Assembly: GCA_039621445.1 (NCBI GenBank)
Contig: CP154956.1
Location: 76,174,192-76,238,191, forward strand
Direction: 5' to 3'
Source: Euglena gracilis
Taxonomy: Eukaryota > Euglenida > Euglenophyceae > Euglenales
DNA length: 64,000 nt
The notes under the pieces were generated by a model. It was not told the DNA's origin and searched no databases. It worked only from the letters and a program-made list of their open reading frames with translations. Below, piece after piece: positions 11,372 through 33,000 of the stretch. A program made the position numbers and the translations under genes. Every line of letters begins with the position of its first letter. Position 1 is the first letter of the stretch.

Positions 11372-13095
11372 CTGCAGGTTCTGAGTCACAGTTCTGAGTG
11401 AAATTAGGATATCCCATTCAATTCTCTGGAACTGCAAAAACCGAGATCTGTGCATCGCGGCTGAATTCTGAGCCTGGACGTCTGATAAAAGAGCTTTGAT
11501 CGATGGGGGGCATCGCATTTTAGTAGCCGGTGACCCCCTTTTTGGTATATTCAGGGCGGTCCTTAAGCAAATAAAAAAAAACTCCGCTGTCCCAGCACAC
11601 TCAGTTAAAAATATACAGGAAAATGGGCAAGAAATTTTGGCATTTTTCAGCGAGAACAGGTCGACAACAGGGGAAAAAATTGATTCCTGGCACCCTTGGA
11701 CCATTGTCCATCCACTCAAATCATCAAAAACTGTGTTTTTCGACTGTTTAAATTTTGTGCCCATTCAAGTCCCAGTCTGGCCCTTAGCCGGCCCTTTGGC
11801 CGAAAGGGGGGGGGGCGGTCCTTAAGGAAAAAAAAACTATCCTGTCCCTTAATGACCGCCCTGGGTACACTACAGTGGCCAGTTGACTGACTGGCCATTG
11901 CCGTAGGCAGCACCCCTCGTACAAATTGGCCGGACGATTAGTCGGCAGGGCAACTGGCTAGTCGACCGATGAATCGGTCGACTAGCTAGTATCCCCCACT
12001 CTAATGTTTGGGACCGGCTTTGAATAAGTGAGAAAAATTTCAGGGAAGGCATGCATTTTCATGGACAAACACAAAAAATGTTGCAGTGCTTGCAATGCAA
12101 AATCCTGTGTGCAACACCATTGCATACAAAAGCCTGAGTCTATCGCGTTCCACAAAGCGGAAACTTAAATAACGGTCAACTGTATTGACTGTGAGAGCGA
12201 ACGTCTCGTGAGCCAATTGGAACTGCATGCAAACTTCAAATGCCGACAGAAACGCCCTCATCAAATGCATTAAATCATTCACATTGAGCATGGATGACCA
12301 ACGGAATATTTTTTTTTACCAGCACGTGGCTACAGGGCTGATCTGGGAAACCAGTCATGAAGCGTTGCACGCATGCCATCAAAAGGCCCCATTTTTTGAG
12401 GCACCCCGAAAACCAATCAAATCACCCATATGAAGCACGAACCTCACATACTGTACACACACACATACGGTGTTGAGGTGGGTTCCCGCCCTGGACCAGA
12501 GGGCCACCCCACCCCACCAAGGGCAGCACCCAGGGCCCCTGCAAAGGATCAACGTTTTCTTCCAGCTGTTTTTTTTGCATTTTTCCTCAAAAAATGCCCA
12601 AAATAAATTATTGGCCGTTTGGGGGGGTCAAAAATTTGGCTCGGCGCTTCTCGCAACAAAAATGATATATTTCAGGCGAAATATATATCGAACCCCGACC
12701 CCCCCACTCTCTCCATACTCATGGTTAATCCTTTGAGAACACCACCTTGATCAAAAAACATGATTTTGTGCAACACAATTCATGATCAATCATTCAAATT
12801 TTTCTCAGAAAAAAGTGGCAAAAACCAAAAATTCTTGCACACTTCTTTCCGAAATAATCGAGCCAAAGTTCAATGAAAAATCCTTGAGGAAAAGGGATGA
12901 AAAACCTTGTCCTGGAAAAAATGCCTTGAAAACCTTCATTTTGGAAATTTCTGCCTTTAAAAAAAAGGCCTGGACCTCAGTGACTTGTGTCTGCACCACA
13001 GTGAGGTAAGCAGCATTTGGTGCAAACTGAAGCTCAAGTCCCAATAACACCCGCAGGATGTCATCGGCGTACAATGTTCGCTGTGCTGCCAGTGT
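11372..13095 (-). CDS. cyclin (A/B-like cyclin box), partial gene model
   Basis: Three minus-strand exons give a cyclin box. Exon 12976-13095 (40 codons, phase 0) includes YADDILRVLLGLELQFAP, matching the start of the mitotic cyclin box (Y..DI...L...E..F.P). Exon ~12118-12261 (48 codons) includes ETFALTVNTVDRYLS, the most typical cyclin motif, and ends at a GTG donor. Exon 11372-11431 (20 codons) has a TTTTTGCAG acceptor and FQRIEWDILISL, like helix 5. An exon for the ASK-E segment between the last two was not identified, and the N-terminal and final exons were not found; the reverse transcriptase at 9.6-11.1 kb may lie in or beyond its 3' part. Cyclins bind and activate cyclin-dependent kinases in the nucleus and cytoplasm. 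The intron after 12976 starts GTCCAG, thus with CAG at +4 to +6. It is the last gene of the minus-strand array. Confidence 0.6.
11953..11990. repeat. strong hairpin palindrome
   Basis: Arms of 18 bp with one mismatch around a 2-nt centre; the inner 13 bp of each arm (from CTAGTCGACCGAT) match perfectly. Another short inverted repeat, GGCCAGT..ACTGGCC, lies at 11877-11896. Both sit next to repeated GGCGGTCCTTAAG motifs near 11550 and 11815. Confidence 0.8.
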
Positions 13096-13597
13096 CTGGA
13101 CAGAGTCCACAGCACAGCAGAAAGCGGACCGTGTGCTCGACAACCACCATGGATGATGATGAATCTTCCTCTGTTTGGGATCCAGGACCAAGGTTCTCCA
13201 GGTCACGGATTCATTCAGTGACCCTCGGCGAGGCACTTTCACAGGCCGAAACCCTCCATTTTTTAAAACTTTTTTGAAAGCCCACACCCGGGGGGTCCAC
13301 CCATCCATTCAAATCCATCCATTAAAGAACAGCCGAAAACTCTTGAACGAATCTTCCTGAATGACTGCCCCCTGTGAAGAAGGACACCTCAAAGGGCGGC
13401 GGGGGTATTGTTGGTGGCCTAAACCACCAACAAAAGTTAAGTGAAAGACTTTCTTTTTTTGTTACTTCCTTGGTTCTGTTATCACGGGAGGGTGTAAGTA
13501 GGCCGACAGGCAGTGGGAATAGAGTCAGGGGACGTACACTGTATCCCCATTTTGTCCAAAATAACCCATAATAATGAAAAGGTACTCTGATAACGCT

Positions 13598-15180
13598 TCA
13601 AACTGGGGTTTCTCCCAGGAAATCCTCACTGGATTTATTCCTTATTTGTTTCCCCTCCAATGTTTTCCTGGCCAAATCATGCAAAGGAGGGGCCATCTGG
13701 GGGGTGGCATTTTCTTCCCCCTGCAATTGGTGAACATGCCCTTGTAGGGGGTGATTTACAAGCAGGGGGTTCCTGGCACTTTCATATTTATTAACTGAGG
13801 CCACCACGTGGCTGAATCCCAGTAGGGCGTGACCATCAAAACTTTGGTCTGTGGAAACATTTTCAACCTGGGTAGAAAATTTTGAATAACAGACCGGGGG
13901 GGGGGTTGCATAAAGATCCCCCATGTTGTCCAGTGGACATTGTAATGCATTAACTGCTGTGGCCTCACAGTGGTGCCATCTGGCCACGAAATTGGGCAAT
14001 TTTTTGCTGCCTGGGGAGGCAAATAAATCTGTTTCCAAATTTATGAAACTTTGGAATTGCTGTCTTAACCATTTAAAAAGTTCGGGGTCTAAGGAGTAAG
14101 CCCCCCTGTCCATTTTCCCATCTGCTTATGGGGTCTGCTACATTCTTTTGAAGGCACCCAGTTGACTTGGAGGTTTACATGTGCTCCACGCACCATTTGA
14201 AAAATGGTCTTAGCATTGTGTTGAAGGGGTCCTTTCTGCCCCCCCCCCTTTGGTCAGGTAATAGTAGATTAGCTGATTGTCCACGGATAAAGAAAATGTT
14301 CCCCCAGGGTGTTTATTGCTGCACTGAGCTCCTTTATATTTATGTGAAAAATGAAGTCTTCTCTCCAAAATTTCTGCACAATTTCTCCTGTGTGAATTTT
14401 GGGGGAAGGGTCTGCCCCTCCAGCTGTCCAATAGAGGTTTTATTTCCTTTAATTGGACCTTGATTTCCTTCTGGGGTTTCCCCCCTTCGGACAAGTGATG
14501 GTCCCAATGGTCTTGAGCATGATGGGCACAGGGGCCTTGATAATAATCTTGGTTCCATTGGTCTGCTTGAAATTTTGATAGTCCCCATGGACTTTTCTTT
14601 GATTTGGGACGCCATGCCCGTTGAAAATCTTGGGGAGCCTCTGGGGGCCACACCTTTGCCAAGCCCACTGTAAATCTTGAGGGGTTCTTGGGGCCCCACC
14701 CTTGACCCCTGACGGGTGATGTGAATGAGAAAGGGTGGGGGGGTGTTTGACCTGTTCTTCCCCTGCCATGTCCTGTGTTCCAGCGACTTTTGTAGTTGCA
14801 GATGCCTTCATGGCCGGTTGTGCCGTCATGGCCTTTGTTGCCTTCATGGCCTGTGCGGTTTTGGCTGCCATAGCCCCGCTTGGATGCATTGTGTGTTGTG
14901 TAATGTTGGCCCAAATGGCCCTGGCCCCAATGGCCGTAGTGGCCTGCTGGTTGTTGCTTCTGCCCCTGTCGGGGTCTTCTGACCATTGTCTGCCAGGGTC
15001 CGTGGTCATCACTTTGGGGGGTTTGGGCTCTGGAAATTTCTGCGGGGGAAATTTCTTTTTTGGAAGGGGCAGCGACGGTTCGCCACAGTTTACCCGCATC
15101 GTCAGGTTATAAAGCTGCTGCTTCTGCTCCCTCTTGAAGTTCTCCACCGCCGTGCTTCTTTGAAGTTGCATCTTTCATTG
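13598..15180 (-). pseudogene. internally deleted retroelement: Gag-like region joined to post-RNase H block
   Basis: Read on the minus strand, 15171-14210 encodes Gly-, Lys- and Pro-rich Gag-like sequence with GHEG/YGSQ-type motifs in two overlapping frames. At about 14,150-13,598 follows the block found after RNase H in DIRS/Ty3-type elements: a WVPSKE-like segment, then AYSLDPELFKWL and DLFASPGSKKLPNFVARW (the family pattern is W-L.PELF..., DLFAS, LP.FV.W). The reverse transcriptase that should separate the two parts is missing, so this is a deletion derivative. At least one frameshift separates the WVPSKE part from the rest. It lies in opposite orientation to the reverse transcriptase at 9.6-11.1 kb, so the two are separate insertions or parts of a rearranged one. 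Confidence 0.6.
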
Positions 15181-15199
15181 AACTCTGCCGAAAAATTCA

Positions 15200-15777
15200 A
15201 CAACGTTTGATTTGAAGTTCTGCACGAGCGTGGCTGTCTTGAAAATTTGGAATGATTGGTTACCTTCTTTTTTTTCTAAATGGATGTGGTGTTTGAAGTT
15301 CCTGTCTTCTGGGTGTCGAAGTGCAAATTAGGAATCAGCCAACTCTGGCAAAAAAAGCACTAAGCGGGAACGCCTAACCCGGCACAGCGAGCAATCGCAC
15401 AGCACCGCCGGCGAGCAAGGCATGGCCTCACAAGGGCAAAGTGCGGAGCCCGAGGTGTCGTTCTGGGTGGGGCGTCGCTTTAATTCCCTCGGATGCATGC
15501 TCTAACATACCCTTTCAATTAAAATTGGAGGCCGTTTTCAAAGGGAGAGGGCGGAGAGGGTTTTGGGTGAATATGGCACCCCCCGGAGCGCGTCGTTTGC
15601 AGCAAAAAAAAAGAAGGAAAAAACAAAATCCAAATCCAACCTCCAACGGAATTTCTTGAAAAGAAACCTGCTAAAAAATGCAGAAGATTTCCATTTGCAG
15701 CTTGAACTCAAAAAATACAATGCCCGAAAAAACCACAAAGCACAAAAAGGCGAAAGCCGATGGGATGCTCCCATCAT
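15200..15777. other. spacer downstream of the NCA2-like gene
   Basis: No coding exon is supported. It would contain the 3' untranslated region of the NCA2-like gene, whose stop codon is at 15778-15780 on the minus strand. Confidence 0.5.
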
Positions 15778-25241
<9,464 letters not shown>

Positions 25242-25492
25242 GGCGGCAGGCGGAGGGGCCGCCCCGGTCGTCCGTTCTAAAACTCATTCCTGTCAAAATC
25301 GGCCCGTGGCACAGGTTCGTGAACAATTTGTGAACAATTCGTGAACAATTCGTAAACAATTTATCAACAACAAAACTGCCACTCAGCCACTCATCAGATC
25401 ACACAATGTGGCCTGCTGCCCCCTCCCCCCCCCCCGCTCCCCCACGCCCGCCAAAAGAGCACCCCAGAGCATAAATATCCCCCGGACGCCAC

Positions 25493-26131
25493 TCAGCCTA
25501 CAACAGGGTTCTCCTCTTCGTGCTTCCAGTAGTCCATATAATACTGTGGAGAAACCAGATAAATAGCCTCAGTGGATACGGGGGAGCGGTGGGAGGGGGG
25601 AGGGGACTCGACCCTCCACCCACCAGGTAATGCAAAGAAAAATTCCTGTGGTGCTTTCCCAAGCCGGCTCCTCTTGCTGGGGTTCCCCTGCCGTGCCGGG
25701 GTTCCCCTACCGGCGTTCTCTTGGCGCCATTCCCTTGCCGGAGCTGCCCCGCCGATGTGCACACGCCCGCCTTGCCACCTTTCCTTTCCCCTGCCGCGAA
25801 TCTCTTGCCAATGGCAATCCCTTGCTGGTGTTCCCCCACCCCCAGCGTCCCCCTGCCACCTGAAGGCGCCAAAATGTATTTTCTTTTTACCAAAGAATTG
25901 TCTCCCCTGGAAAAACAGGAGGTGGTTTCGAGCCAGAAAGTAAATCGTATAACACTGAGAGACATAATGAACAATTATTTCAGAAAACACTTCTCCAACA
26001 TACACAATTCCACGCAGCAAGAAAAGCCAAAGCCAGCATCACTTAAAATAAGCTTGTTTCTTTGTGGGTGTCAGCGGCTTAACTTCCTGCATCAATAGAA
26101 TCTCCCTCCTGACGAACAGACAACAAAAAAC

Positions 26132-26175
<44 letters not shown>

Positions 26176-27558
26176 AAACCACACTGAACTCCCACCCACC
26201 CGCCCGCCCACCCCTCCCAATCACACCCACCCATCAATCCATGCACATCCGGCGACACACCTGGGTCTTCGTGTACAGCTGAGCAAGGATGTCAATGAAC
26301 AAGATTTGGCTAATGGCAGACGCCTTGATGATGTACAGCCCCTCGAGGTAGCGGAAATCGTCGCCTTCGGACTCAGCGCCTCCGTTGGTTTGCAACTCAG
26401 TTGCCATCGAAGTGACCGATTGGAATGCCTGCACAGAAGCGGAGGTCTACTGTTGTCGTTGGAACACCAATCTAATGTGCCAGCGTTGGCCACACCGAAG
26501 TGTTTGCCAGAACATGCAAGCCGGCCATGACCGGAAATAAAACGCGATCAAACAAATAACCCACCAAGAAGACATCAGCAGATGCAAGACATGCAAGAGC
26601 ATAATGTCCTTCCCTTTTCATGCAAAGCCACTGCCGATCGCACCAAGCCCCTTGGGTTGAAATTCACATCAGAAATACATTTGCAAAACAAACAAGTTAA
26701 AAATAACTTCATTTTGACTGAACGGGGGGGGGAAATCAAGATAATAAATGGGTCACAACAGAGGGCAACAAAAGCAACATGTGCATATGGCGACGGCACC
26801 ACAAGGACCTGCATGGAGCACCTGCATAGAGCTGAGGAGGGCCTCCGGGGTTTTGACCCCCTGGAGGTCGGCGAGGTGCTTCAATGCGCGCACCATGCGG
26901 TCCGAAACCCGGAGATGGTGGCTGCGCAGCGTGATGGCCCGCATTCGCTGCTCACAGAGGCAGTCGATGCGGTCGAAGACCTGTCGCCTGCAGGCCTGTG
27001 CCTGCCCCCCAGGGTTTGGTGTAAAGTCGTGTGTGTGGGGGGGGGGTGGGTCCAGAACCCTGCGGTCAGAGGGCGGGGACGTCACCACCTATGTCCTGGA
27101 CAAGGTTTTTGGGGGATGACAGTTTGGTGAAGAAAAAATAAAAGTTCCATTCCCCGCCCATGCCCTTTGTTCCTCAGCGATCCCCCCATCAAATCTTCCT
27201 AAACTAAAAAGTCAGACCATCTCCTCGGGGTCCCCCAGAAACGCAAAGAGACTCCAAATATGCCATCTTTTGATTGACATTTGAATTTTTGTTCAGGGGA
27301 AACAATCTTTTTATCTGTTTATCTGTCAATTTTGGATCTTCCGACTAAAACAACTGTAACCCCCGAGAAAAACAATGGACCGATCAAAAAATAGACCCAA
27401 CAAAACAAGTTGTGGACCCTGAGTTCCATTTGGGGGGGAGACAGTGGTTTGCAGATAGCCCCGACCACACTTCCCTCCCAACAACCTCTGGGCCAGGGTC
27501 AGGTCTGGGCGCCGCTTGGTGTCTGTCAGGTCCAGTGCCATGGCCTGCCAGCTGTCAG
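25493..27558 (-). CDS. uncharacterised protein, C-terminal exons
   Basis: Four GT-AG exons join in phase: 27471-27558, 26822-26987, 26261-26428 and 25493-25543, the last ending YYMDYWKHEEENPVVG and TGA. Acceptors (CACACAG, CCTGCAG, TGTGCAG, CTCCACAG) and donors (GTGTGG, GTGCTC, GTGTGT) are clear. Together they give about 156 residues of mixed helical character (QRMRAITLRSHHLRVSDRMV, IIKASAISQILFIDILAQLY) without a motif I recognise. N-terminal exons should lie between 27.6 and 30.0 kb but none could be called. Its stop lies about 250 bp upstream of the first exon assigned to the NCA2-like gene, which is the next gene on this strand. I assign no function. Confidence 0.6.
26132..26174 (+). repeat. 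(CA)n microsatellite
   Basis: About 21 CA units in an intron of the gene at 25.5-27.6 kb. Confidence 0.95.
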
Positions 27559-28561
27559 CTGTGTGAAAACAGGGGAGGAGACCCCCAAGCCTGCCAGAGG
27601 GTGCCTGGAAGGAACCTCGGGCTGCACCATTTGGCAATGTACCCCCACACCGCATGCCACTTGTTTCGGAGCAAACCGGTGTGATCCGTTCTGCGACCCG
27701 GAGGGCTCACAACCATTAAAAAAAGTCATCGGCCCGTTTTGAATCTCCACTGGCATCAACTTTGCACCGTAAATGGCCTTTCCCCTCGCAGGGCGAAACA
27801 CCATCAAGAGGCATCGGCAACACTGGGCTCTGGTTGTGTGTCTGATTCGTTTACGGGATTGACACATTTTGATCACTGAATTGTCAACGAGAGCGTCCCT
27901 TGACACACTCCGCAGTGCCCTAAGGAGTGTTCCGGCAGAATGAAGAGAACCAATAACCTTCTCCAGCCAAAAAAAAGTGAGAATTGGTTACAAAATGAAC
28001 CAACTGCCCCCCCCCCCCCCCCGATAAGGGTCATCTTTTTCAGGTCGGCTGGTAAAAATTTCCCATACAAAAGACCCATACAATCCCTGCTGTTCAAAAA
28101 ATGGGTGAATGAAAAAGACCAAAATTTCACTGCCCAGAAAACTATTTACCTTGAACCAGAGGACAGATAATTTCTAACTTACTTTCCTTTTTTTGGGGGG
28201 GAAAACAGAGACAACATTTTCATAATTTTGAGGAGGAAACAAAATGCTTCTCAGCAAACAGGTAACTGGGGGTTCATAACTATTTCCAAATAACGTCGAA
28301 GGGACAGAGTTGAGAGTTGGCCACATAAAATTTGCAAAAAAAAGTTTTTGTCGTTTTGCACCCGACAAAGTCGTCCACGGTATTTTTCCTTCATTTTTCT
28401 TCCTAGGTGTCAATTGTCCTTTGGTCAGCCCAAGAGGGGGGTTTACAAATGGGGGGGTCGGTGAGCTCTTATCCTTTATGGGTAAGAGTGAAGCTGCCCC
28501 CCCCCCCCCCCGGGATGGGGCCACCTCGGGAACCGGCGGATTATCAGCATGATCGAGGCTC

Positions 28562-28720
28562 CGTTCCCAGATTTTTCAGTCGGAAGCGACTGGATTTCTA
28601 GTTTCTGAATCACCTCCGTTTGACCCCCAACTCCCCGAGTTATTCAGCCGCGAAGGGGTCCAAACTGGGCAGGATTGACCCCCCTCTTCCGACTCTGCCA
28701 TTTCGCTGGGGTTTAAAAAT
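28562..28720 (+). repeat. dispersed repeat, copy 1 (partner at 41639-41822)
   Basis: Begins TTTTTCAGTCG and runs through GACTGGATTTCTAGTTT, TTTGACCCCCAACTCCCCG, GAAGGGGTCCAAACT and GACTCTGCCATTTCG, all found in the same order at 41.6-41.8 kb. Confidence 0.8.
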
Positions 28721-29750
28721 TGGTCAAAGAATCGATGTTCGAAAATATCTCGAGAAAATGTACATTATCTCCGGAAGTGTCCCGCTGACAAAATGCATCC
28801 CTCTTATCACCCCCCATTCGCCGTTTTGGCTGCCGACACGCTTGGCCCGTGTTCCGGCGTGCTTTTGTGGCCCAAAACAGCCATTTTGGGGGTTTTTGGG
28901 GCCATTTTCTGGTCAAAAAATCGATGTTTCCAAAACATCTCAGAAAAGAAGCAAAATCAAAGGAAATGTCCGGGAACCTAAATTGAAGCAGTAACAATGC
29001 CCTATTCAACGGCATTTTGATTTCCCCGCAACTCCCCGCCTAGCCCGAAATATGACCGATTTACGGCCCAAAACAGTGCGGCAGGCTTGCGACTTGGCCG
29101 TTTTCGGCCGCCTTTTGCGGTCAAAAATCAATTCTCTAAAATTTCTCAAAAAATGGTGGGGAATCAAAGGAAATGTCCGGCGGCCTAAATCAAAGCCCTT
29201 AAAATGCCCCATCTAACAGCATTTTGATTTCCCCGTAACTCCCTGCCAAGCCCGAGTTACGGCCATTTTTTCGGCTAATTTTGGCCATTTTGTACAATTC
29301 TGGCCTGTTTTGGCTTTGCCGTTTTCGGCGATTTTTTTGGGTCAAAAAAATCGAAGAAAAATCGAAAAAAAACCGACCCCCCCTCTAAATCATGTTTTTA
29401 CGACCCCCCAAAAACGATTTTCAAGCCGACAATGAACGTTTTTTGACCGCCCAGCCCCCCCGTTATTGGCCTGAAACCTAAGGATTTTGGGTCATTTCCG
29501 GCCCGGCCCCCGGGCCGCCGACCGCCTCAAACATCTGCAGCATGGCACCATCACACACGTAAAGAGCTCAACACTACACAAACCCTGGTTATATTTTTTG
29601 GATGTTTGCTATTTGGAAATCGGCAGTAGGATCTTTGTTTTTGGGATGGGCCAGTCAATGGAAACATCTTGAACAATTCCATTCGAAACATAAGCTGTTG
29701 TGATCCTCTGAATAGAAGCATGGAATAAAGCAATATATATTATATGTTAC

Positions 29751-29932
<182 letters not shown>

Positions 29933-30005
29933 ACACAAATGAAACAGTGGGTGGCATGGAAGCAAAATATCCACAAGACGGAGGAGGAAGAGGAGTTGAA
30001 AGAAA

Positions 30006-33000
30006 TCAAGAGTGCCGACGAACACTCAGTATTTTGAAGCTGCTATGCCGCAGCATGATCTCCCGGCACTCCGCCCACTCCATCCAGACGGTGACCCCAG
30101 CGATCTGCCCTGGGGACCGGTGTGGCGGGTGGCGGGAGCAAATGAAGTGGAGGGGGGGGGTCCCCCATCAGCAGCCAAGCAATGGCAGATGGCTGGTCCG
30201 GCCTTTGGCCCTGTCGCGTCGTCAGAACTTGGCGTACCTCCTGCGGCGATGGCACACCGTCCACATGGCTGAATCAAAGGAATGGCTTAATGACGTGATG
30301 CTCTCCGCAGCTGATGCCTGCCCCCTCCAGGACGTTGCTGAAGAACGGCTTGGTGAGGCGTGGCAACGCTGCAGCTGGACATCCGCTTGCTGGAGATAGC
30401 CATCCCCTCTCCCCTGCCAACTCAACCCACCGAATCAACGCCCAGACTTTGGGGTATTTGGCAGACACTGCGACTTGGTAGATGGCTGGGAAAAACTATT
30501 ACCCAGATCCTGTTCCAAATAATGAGGAATATGGAACAACATTCTGCAATATGCCCCAATGCTCCAAAAATAAGAACAAAAAACTACAAAATAACTGCTG
30601 AAAATGCTTCAGAACCAAGCTGTGGAATATTCTGAGTGACATCAAGCTGGAAAACCAATTCATAAAAAAAAATGGCTGTTAACAAACAAAGCTGAGTTTA
30701 TGGACCTCAACCACTGGACAAGATCTGGGATCATTGCAACCAGGGCGTTGCTTAAAGACCCCGGGGGGTCCAGCTCAGAGGGTTTGAAAAATTTGGGCAG
30801 CCTTTTTCCAGCCTTTTTTTGGCTGACTCCCCCATTGGGTCCCAAGCTGGAGCTGGGGCAACCTGAGGTCGAACTGGGTACAAAAAATGCAATTGCAAGA
30901 ATGTCCAAAAACCTCCCAATTGCGCAAAAAAATCGATTTTTTGCCCCCCCCCCTCCAATGTCCTGGCCAGCCCTTTTCTGACCCATTTTTGCCCATTTTT
31001 GACCCATTTTTGTCCCCTCCAAAACGAAAAATCTACTACCGTTACCATTAAATAAATCTCGTTGATGGGGGGGGTCCAGAGCTGGAAAAAGGCTGCTGGC
31101 TGGCTGGACGCCCCCCCCCCCTGGGGATCAAATGTTCTTAAGCAACGCCCTGATCACCACACAAAATACGTGCAAAAAAATAATTTATTATTTGTTTTTA
31201 TTATTATGTTACATTATATTGTGTTATATTGTATTAATTACATTCACAATAAATAATTAAATATACAAAAAATAAAAAAAATTATCAGAATAAATTAATA
31301 AATCGGAAAAATCGAGGAAGCATCACTCAAGAAACATCTTCACCAAATATTTCACCAAAATATGTGCACTGATTCACGACACATGCACCACCAATCCCAG
31401 TCAAAACGTTGTCCCACTGGACAGAGCCACTCAGATGGGATCATTTCCCTTTGCTGAGAAGGGGCAGGGGAGGCAGGCAGGAGGAGGGGATGCAAAGGGG
31501 CGGACCTCCCCCTCGGCGGTGGTCCACTCCCGCAGGGCGAAGAGCAGCGCGTAGTGGCCGGTGAGGTGGAAGATGAGGGCCGTGGCCCGGCCTCGGAACT
31601 CCTGCACCACCCGCGCCCACTGCTGGGCTACCACGGCGGCCGAGTCCTGGAGGGAGGCGCCGAAATGTCCTGAGCGCCATCGTGATGAATACGTTTGCAA
31701 TTAAAACGTGCAGCAAAGACCCGACTTTTTCCCCCCGACTGGTATATCTACCTCAGCACTGAAAAATCGATGATGTATATGAAATTTGAGCTTTTTTTCC
31801 GGAAATTGAAAAAATCGGGAAAATGCTTTCGAACTTCTTCCATTTTATAGGGTGCACAAATCATCCCCACTCCCTTGGGGGTGGGGATGATTCTGATGAT
31901 TCTGATGATCTGACTCCAACTCAGAGGGTACTCAGCCACAGGGCAAAAGTCCGACTGAAATGAAACTGGGCTCCATCCAAATAAAAAAACTCGGCGAAAC
32001 GAAACAAAATCTTGTTCTCATTTTACTTAAATTTCACCAGCTTCAAACATAACTCAACCTGAGGTAAACATTAAACGCTGCTGAAAACTTCAAAAAATGA
32101 TACCCTTTAGTTGTCTTCTTTCTCCACACCACAAGCGCTTGGTGTCGGGGGTTGCTTTCTTCCGATTGGCATGCACATGCCACTCAACGGTGGCAAACAC
32201 TCACACGGAACGCAGCCTCTGGCGCCACCTGAGCAGAGAGGCAGATTTCTGGGACGCTGCCTCCAGCCGGGTGCAGAGCACCCCCATCCCGAGAGGGTGT
32301 CCCGCCCTCCATTCAATGCCCTGACCACCCGGTCGGAGGGGGTCTCTCTGGCCCTCTGTCCGGCGAACAGGCGGACGTGCACTGGGTCGCCGGACGCCGC
32401 ATCACTCAGCCGCCGCATGGTCTGGAGAATTGCTCCATGGCTGGGCATACCATATGTTCGGTGGGAGGTCGCGGGGCCCCAACGCAACGCCGAAGGTGGG
32501 AGCAACAATTAAGGGGTCGAGTCCTTCGAGGGGGGTGCTCACTCTCTCTCTGATCCCAACCTTGAACAAATACACGGCGTCAATTTCTCAGAAACCAGGC
32601 CTTGTTTTACGACCCCTGGAGAGGGGCGGTCAGCCCACTTGGGTTGGGAAAAGGGCTGGAAAAGAGCTGGACCTGGGTCGAACAGACCAAGAAAAATCAA
32701 ACCTGCAAAAGCGCTGATGTCACTTTCACATTTCTTGAAATCCAGGGGGGGGGTCGGTATAAACGGGGGAGTCGGTGTAAATGGGTCATGGTGCTCAACT
32801 GGGGGGTGGGGACGAGGCGACATGCACGCATCCTCTCATCAAATTCTCATCCACCAAGAAACAAAAGTCTACTTGCTCATGTTTTTCCAAAGAGCTAGGG
32901 GATCCTGAGTGCTTTTTTTTGCTTACCGCGACCTCCTTGTGCCTTTTGTGCTTTGTCTTTGTGTGCACCGGATGCAACAGAGGGGGTCGGTATAAATGGA

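Noticed and set aside
30100-30210. GC-AG intron as an alternative to the nonconventional one
   Set aside because: It would be in frame but would replace the conserved GQRP-TVW join by an insertion; kept only as a fallback.
29947-30399. Plus-strand frame with protein-like sequence around 30.2-30.4 kb
   Set aside because: It overlaps two well-supported minus-strand exons of the BIVM-like gene; I regard it as an antisense shadow.
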